64,000 nt of DNA from Nocardioides sp. YR527 (GCF_900101045.1 NZ_FNFN01000001.1:186001-250000), one strand, 5' to 3'; positions 34,889 to 44,550 are shown, counted from the stretch's first letter. Numbers and translations are program-made. The notes: a model not told the origin generated them from the sequence alone.

Positions 34889-36781
34889 GTGTCACAAATG
34901 GGTCCAGGCTTCGGTGCGAGCGGCGGGGCGATGGGCGGCGGCGGAATCATGCGCAACCTGCGTGCCGACCGGACGGTTCTCCAGCGCGGGCTGCCGAAGG
35001 GCACGCTGAAACGCGTCGTCTCCTACGCCAGGCCTCACCGGGTCCTGATCAGCGCGTTCTTGGTGTTCACAGTCTTCGACGCCGCGCTCGTCGTGGTGAC
35101 GCCGCTGCTGACCCAGCGCCTCATCGACGACGGTGTGCTCCAGCAGAACGTCTCGCTGGTGGTCTGGCTGGCCCTTGCGATGGCGTTGGTGGCCGTGGTC
35201 GACATGGGATTCGGGATCGTCTCGGGCTGGCTCTCGACCCGCATCGGCGAGGGACTCATCTTCGACCTGCGCACCCAGGTCTTCGGCCACGTGCAACGCC
35301 AGTCGCTGGCCTTCTTCACCCGGGCCCAGACCGGCGCACTGGTGAGCCGCCTGAACACCGACGTGCTGGGCGCGCAGCGGGCCTTCACCTCGACCCTGTC
35401 CAACAGCGTCTCCAACCTGATCTCCCTCGTCGTGGTCGGCGCGGCGATGCTGGTGCTGTCGTGGCAGGTGACGCTGATGTGCGTCGCGCTGTTCCCGATC
35501 CTGTTCCTGACCTCGCGCTGGGTCGGCCGTCGCCTGGCCGGCCTGACCCGCGAGCAGATGGACGGCAACGCGGCGCTGGCGACGACGATGACCGAGCGGT
35601 TCAACGTGGGCGGCGCGCTGTTGCTCAAGCTCTTCGGCCGCCGCGAGGAGGAGGATGCCGCCTTCGCCCTGCGAGCCGATGTCGTACGCCGCCTGGGCAT
35701 CCGGATCGCGCTGCTGACCCGGCTGTTCGGGGCGACCATGCAGGTGGTCCCGGCGCTGGCGACCGCGCTGGTCTACGGCGTCGGCGGCTGGATGGTGATC
35801 CAGGGCGACGTCACGCTCGGCACCCTGACTGCGCTCGGTCTGTTGCTGGTGAGGCTGCTGGGGCCGTTGCAGGCGCTCTCCAACGTACGCATCGACGTGA
35901 TGACCGCGCTGGTCAGCTTCGACCGCGTCTTCGAGGTCCTCGACCTGCCTTCGCTGATCAAGGAGAAGCCCGACGCGGTCGAGGTGCCGGCTGACGCCGC
36001 GTCGGTGCGGTTCCGCCATGTGGCCTTCACCTACCCGCGCGCCGACGAGGTCTCGCTCGCCTCTCTGGAGACGATCGCGCGCCCGGAGAGCCGGGAGGTG
36101 CGCGAGGTGCTCTCCGACATCGACTTCGCGGCCGAACCGGGGGAGATGGTCGCCCTGGTCGGCCCCTCCGGCGCCGGCAAGTCGACGATCACCCACCTGA
36201 TCGCGCGGCTCTACGACGTACGCTCCGGATCGGTCGAGGTCGGCGGGCTCGACGTGCGCGAGGTGACCCTGGAGTCGCTCGAGGCCGCGGTCGGCTACGT
36301 CACCCAGGACGCCCACATGTTCCACGACACGGTGCGCGGCAACCTGCTCTACGCCCGCCCCGGCGCCTCCGACGACGAGGTCTGGGCCGCCCTGGAAGCC
36401 GCCCAGGTCGCCGCCGTCATCAAGGGTCTCCCGGATGGCCTCGACACCGTCGTCGGCGACCGCGGCTACCGCCTCTCCGGTGGCGAGCGCCAGCGGCTCG
36501 CGATCGCCAGGCTGCTGCTGAAGGCGCCCCACATCGTGGTGCTCGACGAGGCCACCGCCCACCTCGACTCAGAGTCCGAGGCCGCGGTCCAGACCGCTCT
36601 GGACGCCGCGCTGGAGGGGCGTACATCCATCGTCATCGCCCACCGGCTCTCCACCATCCGCGCCGCCGACCGCATCCTCGTCATCGAGTCCGGACGAGTC
36701 ATCGAATCCGGCACGCACGAGTCCCTGCTCGCAGCCGGCGGGCTCTACGCGGAGCTCTACGAGACGCAGTTCCGCCGGTAG
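34889..36781 (+). CDS. ABC exporter, fused membrane and ATPase domains
   Basis: A 630-residue half-transporter of the lipid/multidrug exporter type. The membrane domain (about 50-345) has six hydrophobic helices, starting at ISAFLVFTVFDAALVVVTPL; the ATPase domain has Walker A GPSGAGKST, signature LSGGERQRLAI, Walker B VVLDEATAHLD and switch IVIAHRLSTI. It should act as a homodimer, as no partner gene is adjacent. The GTG start at 34889 has TAAGGT at 34877-34882, so it is probably leaderless. It is divergent from the conservon across a 221-nt gap. Confidence 0.92.
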   Translation: MSQMGPGFGASGGAMGGGGIMRNLRADRTVLQRGLPKGTLKRVVSYARPHRVLISAFLVFTVFDAALVVVTPLLTQRLIDDGVLQQNVSLVVWLALAMALVAVVDMGFGIVSGWLSTRIGEGLIFDLRTQVFGHVQRQSLAFFTRAQTGALVSRLNTDVLGAQRAFTSTLSNSVSNLISLVVVGAAMLVLSWQVTLMCVALFPILFLTSRWVGRRLAGLTREQMDGNAALATTMTERFNVGGALLLKLFGRREEEDAAFALRADVVRRLGIRIALLTRLFGATMQVVPALATALVYGVGGWMVIQGDVTLGTLTALGLLLVRLLGPLQALSNVRIDVMTALVSFDRVFEVLDLPSLIKEKPDAVEVPADAASVRFRHVAFTYPRADEVSLASLETIARPESREVREVLSDIDFAAEPGEMVALVGPSGAGKSTITHLIARLYDVRSGSVEVGGLDVREVTLESLEAAVGYVTQDAHMFHDTVRGNLLYARPGASDDEVWAALEAAQVAAVIKGLPDGLDTVVGDRGYRLSGGERQRLAIARLLLKAPHIVVLDEATAHLDSESEAAVQTALDAALEGRTSIVIAHRLSTIRAADRILVIESGRVIESGTHESLLAAGGLYAELYETQFRR

Positions 36782-36793
36782 GCGGCCAGCTCG

Positions 36794-39526
36794 TCAGACC
36801 TCCAGCCGCTCCTGCAGCTCGTCGGCGGCGGTGGTGTCGCCCTCGCGACGTAACGCGTCGAGGAGCTGGTAACCGACGTTGTGCCAGAACTGGCTGCCCT
36901 CCTCGTTGGCCTCGAAGATCGTTCGGAGGTCAGCGCTGGGCACCGGGTCGCCGAGCTGGGCGCGATAGGCGACGGCACCGGCAGCATTCTCGTCCTCTCC
37001 GCACTCGCGGTAGAACCGCTCGGCCTCGTGGAGCAGAGCGATGGCCTCCTCGGTGCGCCCGGACCGGTCGGCCGCGCGGGCACCGTCCCAGGCCAGTGCG
37101 CCCTCCTGGAAGGTGAGGTACGCGGGGTGGGCACTGTCCTCAGCGAGGCGCGGCAGCAGCGCCTTGGCCTGCGCGCGCAGAGCGCTGGAGCGCGCGTCGT
37201 CGTCGGCCCATGAGGCGCTCGTACTTGCTCGGCGCAGGGCGATGAGCTGCTGCTCGCGGTTGCCGGTGCGCTCGAAGATGCTCGCGGCCAGCTCGAAGGC
37301 ATCGGTCGCTTCGGTGTCGCGGTCGAGCTTGTCGAGGAGCCTCCCGCGCCAGTCGTGAAGGACCGCACGGTCGGCGTTGCACACCTCGTCGCTCTCCGCG
37401 GGGTCCTCTGCGGCCAGCAGAACCAACCGACTGGCGATGTGCTCGAGGGCGGTCTCGCGCTGACCGAGCCGCTCGTAGACGACCGCGAGCAGATGGTGGA
37501 CGGTGTGTCGTTCGCCGCCCTGCTCGGGAACCAGACGGTCGGCCTCTTCGCCCGCGTGGGCCGCCTCCTCAAGGCGACCGGCTTCGAGAAGTGCCTGAAG
37601 AAGGTTGATGGAGAGGTAGCCGTTGCTCATCCCGAGCGCCCCGGCCTGCGCAACCGCCTCGGTCAGGTCGTCCGCCGCCTCTTCCTCGGCACCAGACTCG
37701 TTGAAGAGGTGGAACCGGCCACGGTTCCACAGCGCCTGGATCTCGGCGGTTCCGCCGGCTCTCTGGGCAGCGGTGACGGCCTCGTCGTAGAGCGCGCCGA
37801 CCCGGCGGATGCCGTCGTCGTCGGAGGCGCCAGCCTCATTCGCGGTCTCCTCGAGGACGGCGAGGGCAGCGTCGGCACGGACCAGCGTCGCATGGGCGAG
37901 CTGTTCGGCGTCGTCGCCGCTCGTCGTGTGAGGAGCGATGACGTCCTCGACCTCTGCCAGGCAGCCGGTCTGCATCAGAAGCACGCCGAGCCGACCCGCC
38001 CACCCGGCCCGGCGATCCTGGGCATCCTCGGCGATGAGCTGTCGCAGCGGCGCCTCACCGGTGAGGAGTCCTTCCTCGAACTGCCCGAGGTAGCCGAGTG
38101 CGGAGCCGATCCGGGCACGACACCGCAGGGCGCGCAGTTCGTCGACACCGTCGAGCATGTTCAGCGCCTGCCGCCACAGCTCGATCGCGGCCTCCAATCC
38201 GTCGTACTGGGCGATCAACCCGTGCGCCTCCAGGAGACGGCCCGCCTGGTGCTGGGTGCGGTCGGCTGTGTCGACCAGGTTCTCGAACCGCTCGACCGCC
38301 GCCGCCGCTCCCTCGCGATCGCTCGCCATCCACCGTTTGTCGAAATGGTCGAGCACGTCCTCGGGCGTCAGGTCGTCAGCGGGGGTCTCGACCGCCACCG
38401 GCTCGACCGGGACTGGCTTCGCGTTGCGCCGGATCTCGGCGGCCCGCCGGGCGGTGGCGGACAGCGGCAGCTCCTCGACCCACGGCTCGGCGCTCAGAGC
38501 CCGCTGGACCTTCGTCGAGATGTGGCTGTTGCCGTTGCGCTCGTCGAAGCGAAGCGCGATGCTGCGGGCACGCTGGGTGAGCTCTTCAGCGACGTCGGCC
38601 ACCGGCCGCGGTCTGCCGTGGTCACGGATCACTGTGTTTGCGGGAACCTGCCCGAGTGCGTGGGCGGAGTGGGCCGCGAACATCATCTCCGCCCACGGAG
38701 TGTCAGGGGCGTCGAGCCAGCCCAGATGCCGCTCGACGACCGCCAGGGCATGTCCGGCGTTGCCGGTGCGGCCAAGGAACTCGATGTGGTCGCCGATGTC
38801 GCCGAGCGAGCCCCGGTCGTTGCGCACGAGCGCATAGGCACGGCGGTGTGCTGCCGTTGCCTCATCCAGGCGATCGGTGGCGACGTACGCCGAGAGGAGA
38901 TTGGTAAGCAGGGTCTGCGGCTGTTCGGAGCAGGTCAAGGTGCCCTTCAGCACCGGATCACCGATGCGGATCGCCTCCTCGTACCGGCCTGCTCCGATGA
39001 GGTATGCCGTCTGTGCGGAAGGAACGCAGCCAGCGCAGTCGGACAGATCGTCGCGGCTCGTCAGACCCCAGAGACGGAACTCCTCGGCGGCTCGCTCGTC
39101 GTCGCCGAGGTGCTGGAGGATCCGCAGCCGCACCTGATGGACGGCGAACAGGCTGTGCCCACCGGCGCGATACCGCCCTTCCATGTCGGCCAGCACATCC
39201 AGTGCCTGGCCGAGCGGTACCTGCGGGAAGGTGGTGAGTGCGCCGGGTTGCCACTTGAACGCCCACAGGAACCGATGGGTGAGATCGGCGTAGCGGACAG
39301 GTTCAGCGTCGTACGCGTTCGTGCACCAGGCGAACGGGACGAACGACTTCAGCGTCTCCCCGCTGCGCCGGTAGGCGTAGGTCAGCTCGATCCGCGCCTC
39401 GAACGGCAGCGTCGAGTCGGGCGCCTCCGAGTCGGCACGCTGGACGACGGCCTCGAGGGTGGCGGTGCGGGCGGCTCCGTACGGGAGGTGCTGGGCCTGG
39501 TGGAACAGATCGTGCAGATCGGTCAC
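36794..39526 (-). CDS. Large TPR-repeat protein paired with the HSP90-like ATPase
   Basis: A 910-residue, almost wholly helical protein with many tetratricopeptide-like repeats: AAIELWRQALNMLDGVDE near 435, LEEAAHAGEEADRLVPEQG near 635, TEATDAFELAASIFERTGNR near 735 and TEEAIALLHEAERFYRECGE near 840. There is no signal peptide, membrane segment or enzymatic motif. Its ATG overlaps the stop of the HSP90-like gene (ATGA), so the two are made together. Eukaryotic HSP90 works with TPR co-chaperones, so a partner or client-adaptor role is attractive but inferred. It ends 12 nt from a convergent gene. Confidence 0.85.
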   Translation of the reverse strand: MTDLHDLFHQAQHLPYGAARTATLEAVVQRADSEAPDSTLPFEARIELTYAYRRSGETLKSFVPFAWCTNAYDAEPVRYADLTHRFLWAFKWQPGALTTFPQVPLGQALDVLADMEGRYRAGGHSLFAVHQVRLRILQHLGDDERAAEEFRLWGLTSRDDLSDCAGCVPSAQTAYLIGAGRYEEAIRIGDPVLKGTLTCSEQPQTLLTNLLSAYVATDRLDEATAAHRRAYALVRNDRGSLGDIGDHIEFLGRTGNAGHALAVVERHLGWLDAPDTPWAEMMFAAHSAHALGQVPANTVIRDHGRPRPVADVAEELTQRARSIALRFDERNGNSHISTKVQRALSAEPWVEELPLSATARRAAEIRRNAKPVPVEPVAVETPADDLTPEDVLDHFDKRWMASDREGAAAAVERFENLVDTADRTQHQAGRLLEAHGLIAQYDGLEAAIELWRQALNMLDGVDELRALRCRARIGSALGYLGQFEEGLLTGEAPLRQLIAEDAQDRRAGWAGRLGVLLMQTGCLAEVEDVIAPHTTSGDDAEQLAHATLVRADAALAVLEETANEAGASDDDGIRRVGALYDEAVTAAQRAGGTAEIQALWNRGRFHLFNESGAEEEAADDLTEAVAQAGALGMSNGYLSINLLQALLEAGRLEEAAHAGEEADRLVPEQGGERHTVHHLLAVVYERLGQRETALEHIASRLVLLAAEDPAESDEVCNADRAVLHDWRGRLLDKLDRDTEATDAFELAASIFERTGNREQQLIALRRASTSASWADDDARSSALRAQAKALLPRLAEDSAHPAYLTFQEGALAWDGARAADRSGRTEEAIALLHEAERFYRECGEDENAAGAVAYRAQLGDPVPSADLRTIFEANEEGSQFWHNVGYQLLDALRREGDTTAADELQERLEV

Positions 39527-41331
39527 ATTGAGTCCTTGGTGGAGGGGACTGCCTGCTCGAGCAGACCCAGGAACGAGCGGTTGACGAGGGCGGAGTCGGC
39601 CGGGCGGATGACGTGGTGGCCGAGCATGAGCGCATGACCGTAAAGGCCTTCGACGGCAAGCCCGACGACGCCGTGGTCGGAGAGCGAGGCAAGCCGGCGT
39701 ACGAGTGGGCTCCTGTGGTTGAGGACCAGCTGTGGCTTGGTCTCGTCATGGGAGTCGAGGGCCCCGAGCACGCCGGCCCACAGCCCGTCGACCTTGTCGC
39801 GGGTCGCTCGCAGCTCGGCGGCGAAGGCCGCGGACCGGTCGACGAGATAGAGGACGGGCAGGGTCGGAGGGTCGAAGGCGCGCACGACCACCTCGCAGCC
39901 CACCGGGGCGAGCACCTTCTCCGCAGCGGCGACGAAGGGTCGCAGAGCCAGCTCGGTCGCGGCGTCCAAGGCGTCGAACGAGGTCGCGAGCTCGGTCGGG
40001 TCGAATCGAGCCACACTCCGCTCAGGATGCACGGCAGGGAGCCGCTCGAGCAGGTCTGCGTCGTAGGTGTAACCGGCGTCAACCAGGAGAACACCTTGGG
40101 CGGCGGCCACGCCCGCGATCTGGCGGAACTCGTCGACTGAGGAGACGTAACGGATCTCGTCGGTGCGCTCGAGGACCTCGTGAAGCGTCATCCGCCCCTG
40201 GTTGGTCTCGAAGGGTACGAACCGCTCGACCAGCTCCATCATCGCGTCGTCGTGCAGGGCCAGCGCCTTCACCCCGAGCTGGTGGATGCGGAGGAAGTCG
40301 CCGAGTCGCCTGGGGTCGGTGGCGCCCAAACGCACCAGCCAGCCGCGCAGCTGCTCGGCGAGCGCCTCCTTCGTCTCCTCCAGGTGAGGGCCGTCGTAGA
40401 GCGCCTCGCGGCTGGCGGTGGGGCGAAGCTCGGAGATGTCCACCAGGCAGCGCACGAAGAACGCCCAGTCGGGGAGCAGGCCCTCGAGGCTCTCGGAGAG
40501 GAGCATCCGCTTCAGATAGACGCGATGGGTGGCGCGCTCGGCGGGGTTGGCGGGGAAGGGGAGCACGAACGCGACCCCGTCGAGGCCGGCAGCAGGCACC
40601 TTCAGGTCGATCACGTCGAACGGCGTGAACCCAAGCTCGTCCTGCGCATAGCCGACCAGACGGGCCTTGCGCTCGCCAGGCGTCCCGGTGCGGTCCCAGG
40701 GCGCGAGGCCGTCGCTGACCAGGTCGTCGTCGACGGTGATCGTCACGGGCAGCATCGAGCCGAAGAAGAGTGCCAGGTCGCGTACGGACTGCGGGTCGAC
40801 CCACTGCTCGGCGCCGTGTCTTGCGGTCAGCGAGACCGTTGTCCCGACGTCATCGCGCTCGGGCGCTTCGGCGACGGTGTAACGGCCGTCGGCGGTGCCG
40901 ACCCACAGGGTGGTGCTCCCGTTCGCGGCCTTCGTCGTCACTGCGATCTCGTCGGCGACCATGAACGCGGAGAGCATGCCGATCCCGAACTGGCCGAGAA
41001 ACTCCTCCCGGGCGAAACCGATCTCGTCGCGCTTGGAGCTGCGGCCGATGGTGGCGAGCAGCTCGGAGACCTGGTCGGCGGTGAGCCCGATGCCGGTGTC
41101 GCGAACCTCGAGTCCGCCCGGGAACGTCCGGATGCTGATCTCCGCGGGCGCTTCCGAGTCCTGCAGATGGCGGGCTGTGATCGCGTCCGCGGCGTTCTGG
41201 AGAAGCTCGCGGAGATAGACGCGCGGGCTCGAGTAGAGGTGGTGGGACAGGAGGTCGACGAGTCCGTGGAGGTCGACTTGGAAGTTCCGCGCGTCTGACA
41301 CAGCGTGCAGGGTAGCCGAGGGCGCCGACAT
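39523..41331 (-). CDS. HSP90-family (HtpG-like) ATPase
   Basis: A 602-residue GHKL chaperone-like protein. The ATP site is intact: RELLQNAADAI at 41-51 (E42, N46), EVRDTGIGLT at 75-84, GRSSK, and the lid/turn EEFLGQFGIGMLSAFMV at 109-125. The middle domain contains HRVYLKRMLLSE and LRPTASREALYDG with the conserved Arg region. The C-terminal third is weakly HtpG-like. It ends TKDSM, not the eukaryotic MEEVD tail. It lies 11 nt after SURF1 and is coupled to the TPR gene. It may be a specialised HSP90 rather than the housekeeping HtpG. Confidence 0.9.
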   Translation of the reverse strand: MSAPSATLHAVSDARNFQVDLHGLVDLLSHHLYSSPRVYLRELLQNAADAITARHLQDSEAPAEISIRTFPGGLEVRDTGIGLTADQVSELLATIGRSSKRDEIGFAREEFLGQFGIGMLSAFMVADEIAVTTKAANGSTTLWVGTADGRYTVAEAPERDDVGTTVSLTARHGAEQWVDPQSVRDLALFFGSMLPVTITVDDDLVSDGLAPWDRTGTPGERKARLVGYAQDELGFTPFDVIDLKVPAAGLDGVAFVLPFPANPAERATHRVYLKRMLLSESLEGLLPDWAFFVRCLVDISELRPTASREALYDGPHLEETKEALAEQLRGWLVRLGATDPRRLGDFLRIHQLGVKALALHDDAMMELVERFVPFETNQGRMTLHEVLERTDEIRYVSSVDEFRQIAGVAAAQGVLLVDAGYTYDADLLERLPAVHPERSVARFDPTELATSFDALDAATELALRPFVAAAEKVLAPVGCEVVVRAFDPPTLPVLYLVDRSAAFAAELRATRDKVDGLWAGVLGALDSHDETKPQLVLNHRSPLVRRLASLSDHGVVGLAVEGLYGHALMLGHHVIRPADSALVNRSFLGLLEQAVPSTKDSM

Positions 41332-41342
41332 GCTGGAGGGGT

Positions 41343-42230
41343 TTATCGGCGGGCTGCCTTGTCCCTCTCGTACGCAGCCTGGTACGCCGCCTTCACGGCC
41401 TGCTTCTGGGCCAGCTTGGCGGCCTTCTTGCGGGCGCGCTCATCGGTCGGCTCGTTGCCGTCAGCGGTGTCATCGTCTGGTGCAGGGGCGTCCTGGCGCT
41501 GTGTGCGCCGCTCGTCGTACATCAGGTAGAAGAAGCCGGCGATGGCGAGTACGCCGAAGAACCACCACTGCAGTCCGTAGAAGAAGTGGGGGCCGTTGTC
41601 GAGCTCGGGCAGGTCGGCCTGGCGCAGCTGCGTGGCGGGCTCGGGGGACTCGGTGTCGAGGTGGAGCCAGCCGGTCAGCAGCGACTCGTCGACGACCTTC
41701 GCGACCTGGGACGAGGAGAGCGCGCGGGTGGCGTGGTAGCCGTCGACTTCGGCGATGTCGGTGGAGTCACCGGTGCCGTCGGCGCGCACCCAGCCGGTGA
41801 TCGTGACCTCACCCGACGGCGGCGCCGGGAGGTCCTCGAACTCGTCCTGCGACTCGGTCTGGAGCCAGCCGCGGTCGACGAGCACCGCGCTGCCGTCGGC
41901 GAGCACCAACGGGACGACGATGTCGACGCCCTTCGCGTCGTCGGGGGTGCGGTAGCGCCAGATGATCGTGTCGTCGACCGCGTACGTCCCGGTCGCGGTC
42001 ACCCGCCGCCACTCGTCCTTCTCCGAGACCTGTCGGCCCGGGGCCAGCACGTCGGAGACGGGAGCCGCCTCGGCGTGCTCGTTGACGCGGACGATCTGGT
42101 TGCTGGTCTTGCGGTCCTCGAGACGGTCGAACTGCCACTGGCCCAGCCACCACGTCCCGTAGGCCAGGATCAGCACGAACACCGTGAAACCGGCCCAGCG
42201 TCGGCTGAGCAGGAAACGGAACGAACTCAC
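41343..42230 (-). CDS. SURF1-family cytochrome oxidase assembly protein
   Basis: A 295-residue SURF1 protein that helps assemble cytochrome c oxidase, probably at the heme a insertion step. It has N- and C-terminal membrane segments (about 11-28 and 217-236) enclosing an outside domain with WRRVTATGTYA, VLVDRGWL and PHFFYGLQWWFFGVLAIAGF. The last 50 residues are a charged cytoplasmic tail rich in Lys, Ala and Asp. The GTG start has TAGTCT (42242-42237, minus strand) 6 nt upstream. It fits with ctaA/ctaB earlier in the window. Confidence 0.9.
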   Translation of the reverse strand: MSSFRFLLSRRWAGFTVFVLILAYGTWWLGQWQFDRLEDRKTSNQIVRVNEHAEAAPVSDVLAPGRQVSEKDEWRRVTATGTYAVDDTIIWRYRTPDDAKGVDIVVPLVLADGSAVLVDRGWLQTESQDEFEDLPAPPSGEVTITGWVRADGTGDSTDIAEVDGYHATRALSSSQVAKVVDESLLTGWLHLDTESPEPATQLRQADLPELDNGPHFFYGLQWWFFGVLAIAGFFYLMYDERRTQRQDAPAPDDDTADGNEPTDERARKKAAKLAQKQAVKAAYQAAYERDKAARR

Positions 42231-42236
42231 CCGATG

Positions 42237-42290
42237 AGACTAACTGGCATGCGGTCCTCACTCACGATCCGGGTCGAGCCTGCCTAGACT
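42237..42290. promoter_or_regulatory. Divergent leaderless promoters for SURF1 and moaA
   Basis: TAGTCT on the minus strand (42242-42237) lies 6 nt before the SURF1 GTG, and TAGACT on the plus strand (42285-42290) lies 6 nt before the moaA ATG. Both fit the actinobacterial -10 consensus TAnnnT at leaderless spacing. No clear -35 boxes are seen. Confidence 0.6.
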
Positions 42291-42296
42291 GGTGTG

Positions 42297-43316
42297 ATGA
42301 CGACCTCCCCGACAGATCAGACCCAGCAGAGGCTCGTCGACCGGTTCGGCCGGGTCGCGACCGATCTGCGGGTCTCTCTGACCGACCGCTGCAACCTGCG
42401 GTGCACCTACTGCATGCCGGCCGAAGGGCTCGACTGGCTGCCCGGCGACGAGGTGCTCACCGACGACGAGGTGGTGCGGCTGATCGGCGTGGCCACCGGT
42501 CAGCTCGGGGTCCGCGAGGTGCGGTTCACCGGTGGCGAGCCGCTGGTGCGGCGTGGGCTCGTCTCGATCGTCGCGCGCACCCGCGAGGTCGCACCCGACG
42601 CGGAGCTCTCGATCACCACGAACGCGCTGGGGCTGGCCAAGATGGCCGGGGCGCTCGCCGAAGCCGGCCTCGACCGGGTCAACGTGTCGTTGGACTCGAT
42701 CCGGCCCGAGACCTTCGCGCAGATCACCCGCCGCGACCGGCTGGCCGACGTGGTCGCCGGGCTGGAGGCCGCGGCCGCTGCCGGTCTGGGCCCGATCAAG
42801 ATCAACGCGGTGCTGCTGCGCGGAGTCAACGACGACCATGCCGCCGAGCTGCTCGGCTGGTCGGTCGAGCGCGGCTACGAGTTGCGGTTCATCGAGCAGA
42901 TGCCTCTCGACGCCCAGCACGGCTGGTCGCGCGACAAGATGGTCACCGCCGACGAGACCCTGGCGGCGCTGTCGGCGGCCTTCGAGCTGACGCCCGCGCA
43001 GGAGCCCCGCGGCAGCGCCCCCGCCGAGCTCTTCTACGTCGACGGTGGCCCGGCCAAGGTCGGCATCATCGCCTCCGTCACCCGCCCCTTCTGCGGAGAC
43101 TGCGACCGGGTGCGCCTCACCGCCGACGGGCAGGTGCGCGACTGCCTCTTCGCGCGCTCGGAGTCGGACCTGCGTACGCCACTGCGTGCCGGCGCCTCCG
43201 ACGCCGATCTCGCCGCCCGCTGGGTCACCGCCATGGCCGGCAAGCGCGCCGGCCACGGCATCGACGACCTCGGCTTCCTCCAGCCCGACCGTCCGATGTC
43301 CGCCATCGGCGGCTGA
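42297..43316 (+). CDS. moaA: GTP 3',8-cyclase MoaA
   Basis: A 339-residue radical-SAM enzyme that starts molybdenum-cofactor synthesis by rearranging GTP. The N-terminal [4Fe-4S] motif is RCNLRCTYCMP (C32, C36, C39), the SAM-binding GGEP follows in RFTGGEPLVRRG, and the C-terminal cluster is FCGDCDRVRLTADGQVRDCL. It ends in Gly-Gly, as active MoaA requires. The ATG at 42297 has TAGACT six bases upstream (GTG 42294 is also in frame). No other moa genes lie nearby. Confidence 0.94.
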   Translation: MTTSPTDQTQQRLVDRFGRVATDLRVSLTDRCNLRCTYCMPAEGLDWLPGDEVLTDDEVVRLIGVATGQLGVREVRFTGGEPLVRRGLVSIVARTREVAPDAELSITTNALGLAKMAGALAEAGLDRVNVSLDSIRPETFAQITRRDRLADVVAGLEAAAAAGLGPIKINAVLLRGVNDDHAAELLGWSVERGYELRFIEQMPLDAQHGWSRDKMVTADETLAALSAAFELTPAQEPRGSAPAELFYVDGGPAKVGIIASVTRPFCGDCDRVRLTADGQVRDCLFARSESDLRTPLRAGASDADLAARWVTAMAGKRAGHGIDDLGFLQPDRPMSAIGG

Positions 43317-43324
43317 CCACCAGC

Positions 43325-43392
43325 CGAGGCGTCACCCGCGTCGGCCGAGCTGGCACCGCGTTGACGCCTCGGCCGACGGGAGTGACGCCTCG
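43325..43392. repeat. Inverted pair of the 21-bp repeat family, locus 3
   Basis: Left arm 43325-43349 and right arm 43368-43392 (each 25 nt, starting CGAGGCGTCAC on its own strand and ending TCGGCCGAG) match at 23 of 25 positions; the differences are all in the 5-nt variable part. The 18-nt loop separates them. The element fills the space between the stop codons of convergent moaA and the nucleoside hydrolase gene, and can fold as a strong hairpin. Confidence 0.85.
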
Positions 43393-44331
43393 TCAGCTGC
43401 CTACGCGGTCGAGGGCGTCGAGGACGAGGTCCCAGTAGGCAGGTACGTCGAGGGTGATCGCGACCTGGGCGTTGGGCGGCTCGTCGAGGCGGCCGTGCAG
43501 GTCGACGACGGTGGCGCCGCGGGTCCAGCGGCCCTCGGTCTCAGCGGCCACGAACGACTTGTGCCAGGTGATCAGGCCGGGGTCGATGAGGGCCGCGATG
43601 GTGCAGGGGTCGTGGACCGGGGGAGCGGCGAAGTCGAAGACGTCGGAGTAGGTGCCGCCGAAGAAGCCCATCAGGTCGGCGCACGCCCGGCCGACCGGAT
43701 GGTCCATGGCCCGCATCCGCGCGACGACGTCGGGAGTGGCCAGCGCCTGGTGGGACAGATTGAGCCCGACCATCCGGATCGGGAGGCCGCTGGTGAGGAC
43801 GAGGTCGAGCGCCTCGGGATCGGCGTAGGCGTTGAACTCGGCGGCCGGCGTGGTGTTGCCGCGCTCGGTCGAGCCGCCCATGAAGAGGATCTCGGCGATC
43901 TTCGGACCGACCTCGGGATGGTCGCGCAGCAGCAGCGCGATGTTGGTGATCGGTCCGGTGGCGACGACGGTGACGGGGTCCGGGGCGGCCAGGAGAGACG
44001 TACGCAGGAACTCGACCGCTCCGGCGGCGACCGGGGGAGCGAGCGGCTCGGGAAGGTCAGGACCGTCGATCCCGGTCGTGCCGTGGATGAAGTCGCCGAT
44101 GTGGGCGGTGCCGGTCAGGGGCGCGGCAGCCCCCGCGGAGACCGGGATGTCGGGCCGCCCCGCCAGGGCCAGCAGACGCTGGGCGTTGTAGGTCGCCTTC
44201 TCGACCCGGCAGTTGCCGAACGTGGTGGTGATCCCGAGCAGGTCGATGCGCGGGCTGCCCAGGGCCAGCAGGATCGCGATGGCGTCGTCGTGGCCGGGGT
44301 CGCAGTCGAGGAGAACAGGGATCGGGTTCAA
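43393..44331 (-). CDS. Inosine-uridine-type nucleoside hydrolase
   Basis: A 312-residue nucleoside hydrolase that splits ribonucleosides into base and ribose. The Ca2+ site DCDPGHDDAIA is at 9-19 and the other ligand region is FMGGSTERGNTTPAAEFNAY near 155, where the family has F-N-x-x-x-D/Y; VHDPCTIAAL near 240 holds the last active-site Asp. A TTG at 44331 is the likely start (AGAGG 7 nt upstream). It is the last gene of a minus-strand run with the two small genes upstream. Confidence 0.9.
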   Translation of the reverse strand: MNPIPVLLDCDPGHDDAIAILLALGSPRIDLLGITTTFGNCRVEKATYNAQRLLALAGRPDIPVSAGAAAPLTGTAHIGDFIHGTTGIDGPDLPEPLAPPVAAGAVEFLRTSLLAAPDPVTVVATGPITNIALLLRDHPEVGPKIAEILFMGGSTERGNTTPAAEFNAYADPEALDLVLTSGLPIRMVGLNLSHQALATPDVVARMRAMDHPVGRACADLMGFFGGTYSDVFDFAAPPVHDPCTIAALIDPGLITWHKSFVAAETEGRWTRGATVVDLHGRLDEPPNAQVAITLDVPAYWDLVLDALDRVGS

Positions 44332-44355
44332 CGCACGACCTCTCCGGGGGAACAG

Positions 44356-44550
44356 CTAGTGAGGGACGACGTCCTTGAGGAATCCGCGCGCTCCCAGAAA
44401 GTCGCTGAGCGACTCCTTGTGGGTCTCGCACGCGAGCCAGATCTTACGCCGATCGGCCGTGTGGATCTTCGGATTGTTCCACTGCAGCTCCCACGAACCG
44501 GGGTCCTGGCAGCCCTTGGCCGAGCACAGGTCGGAATCGAGCGCGCCCAT
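44356..44550 (-). CDS. Small actinobacterial zinc-ribbon-like protein
   Basis: A 64-residue protein with a likely zinc site C9, C14, C41 and H44 (DLCSAKGCQDPGSWE, then WLACETHKESL). The pattern WNNPKIHTADRRKIWLAC is conserved in a family of short actinobacterial proteins, some mis-annotated as acetone carboxylase. Function unknown. Its ATG shares a base with the DUF3099 stop. Confidence 0.75.
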   Translation of the reverse strand: MGALDSDLCSAKGCQDPGSWELQWNNPKIHTADRRKIWLACETHKESLSDFLGARGFLKDVVPH

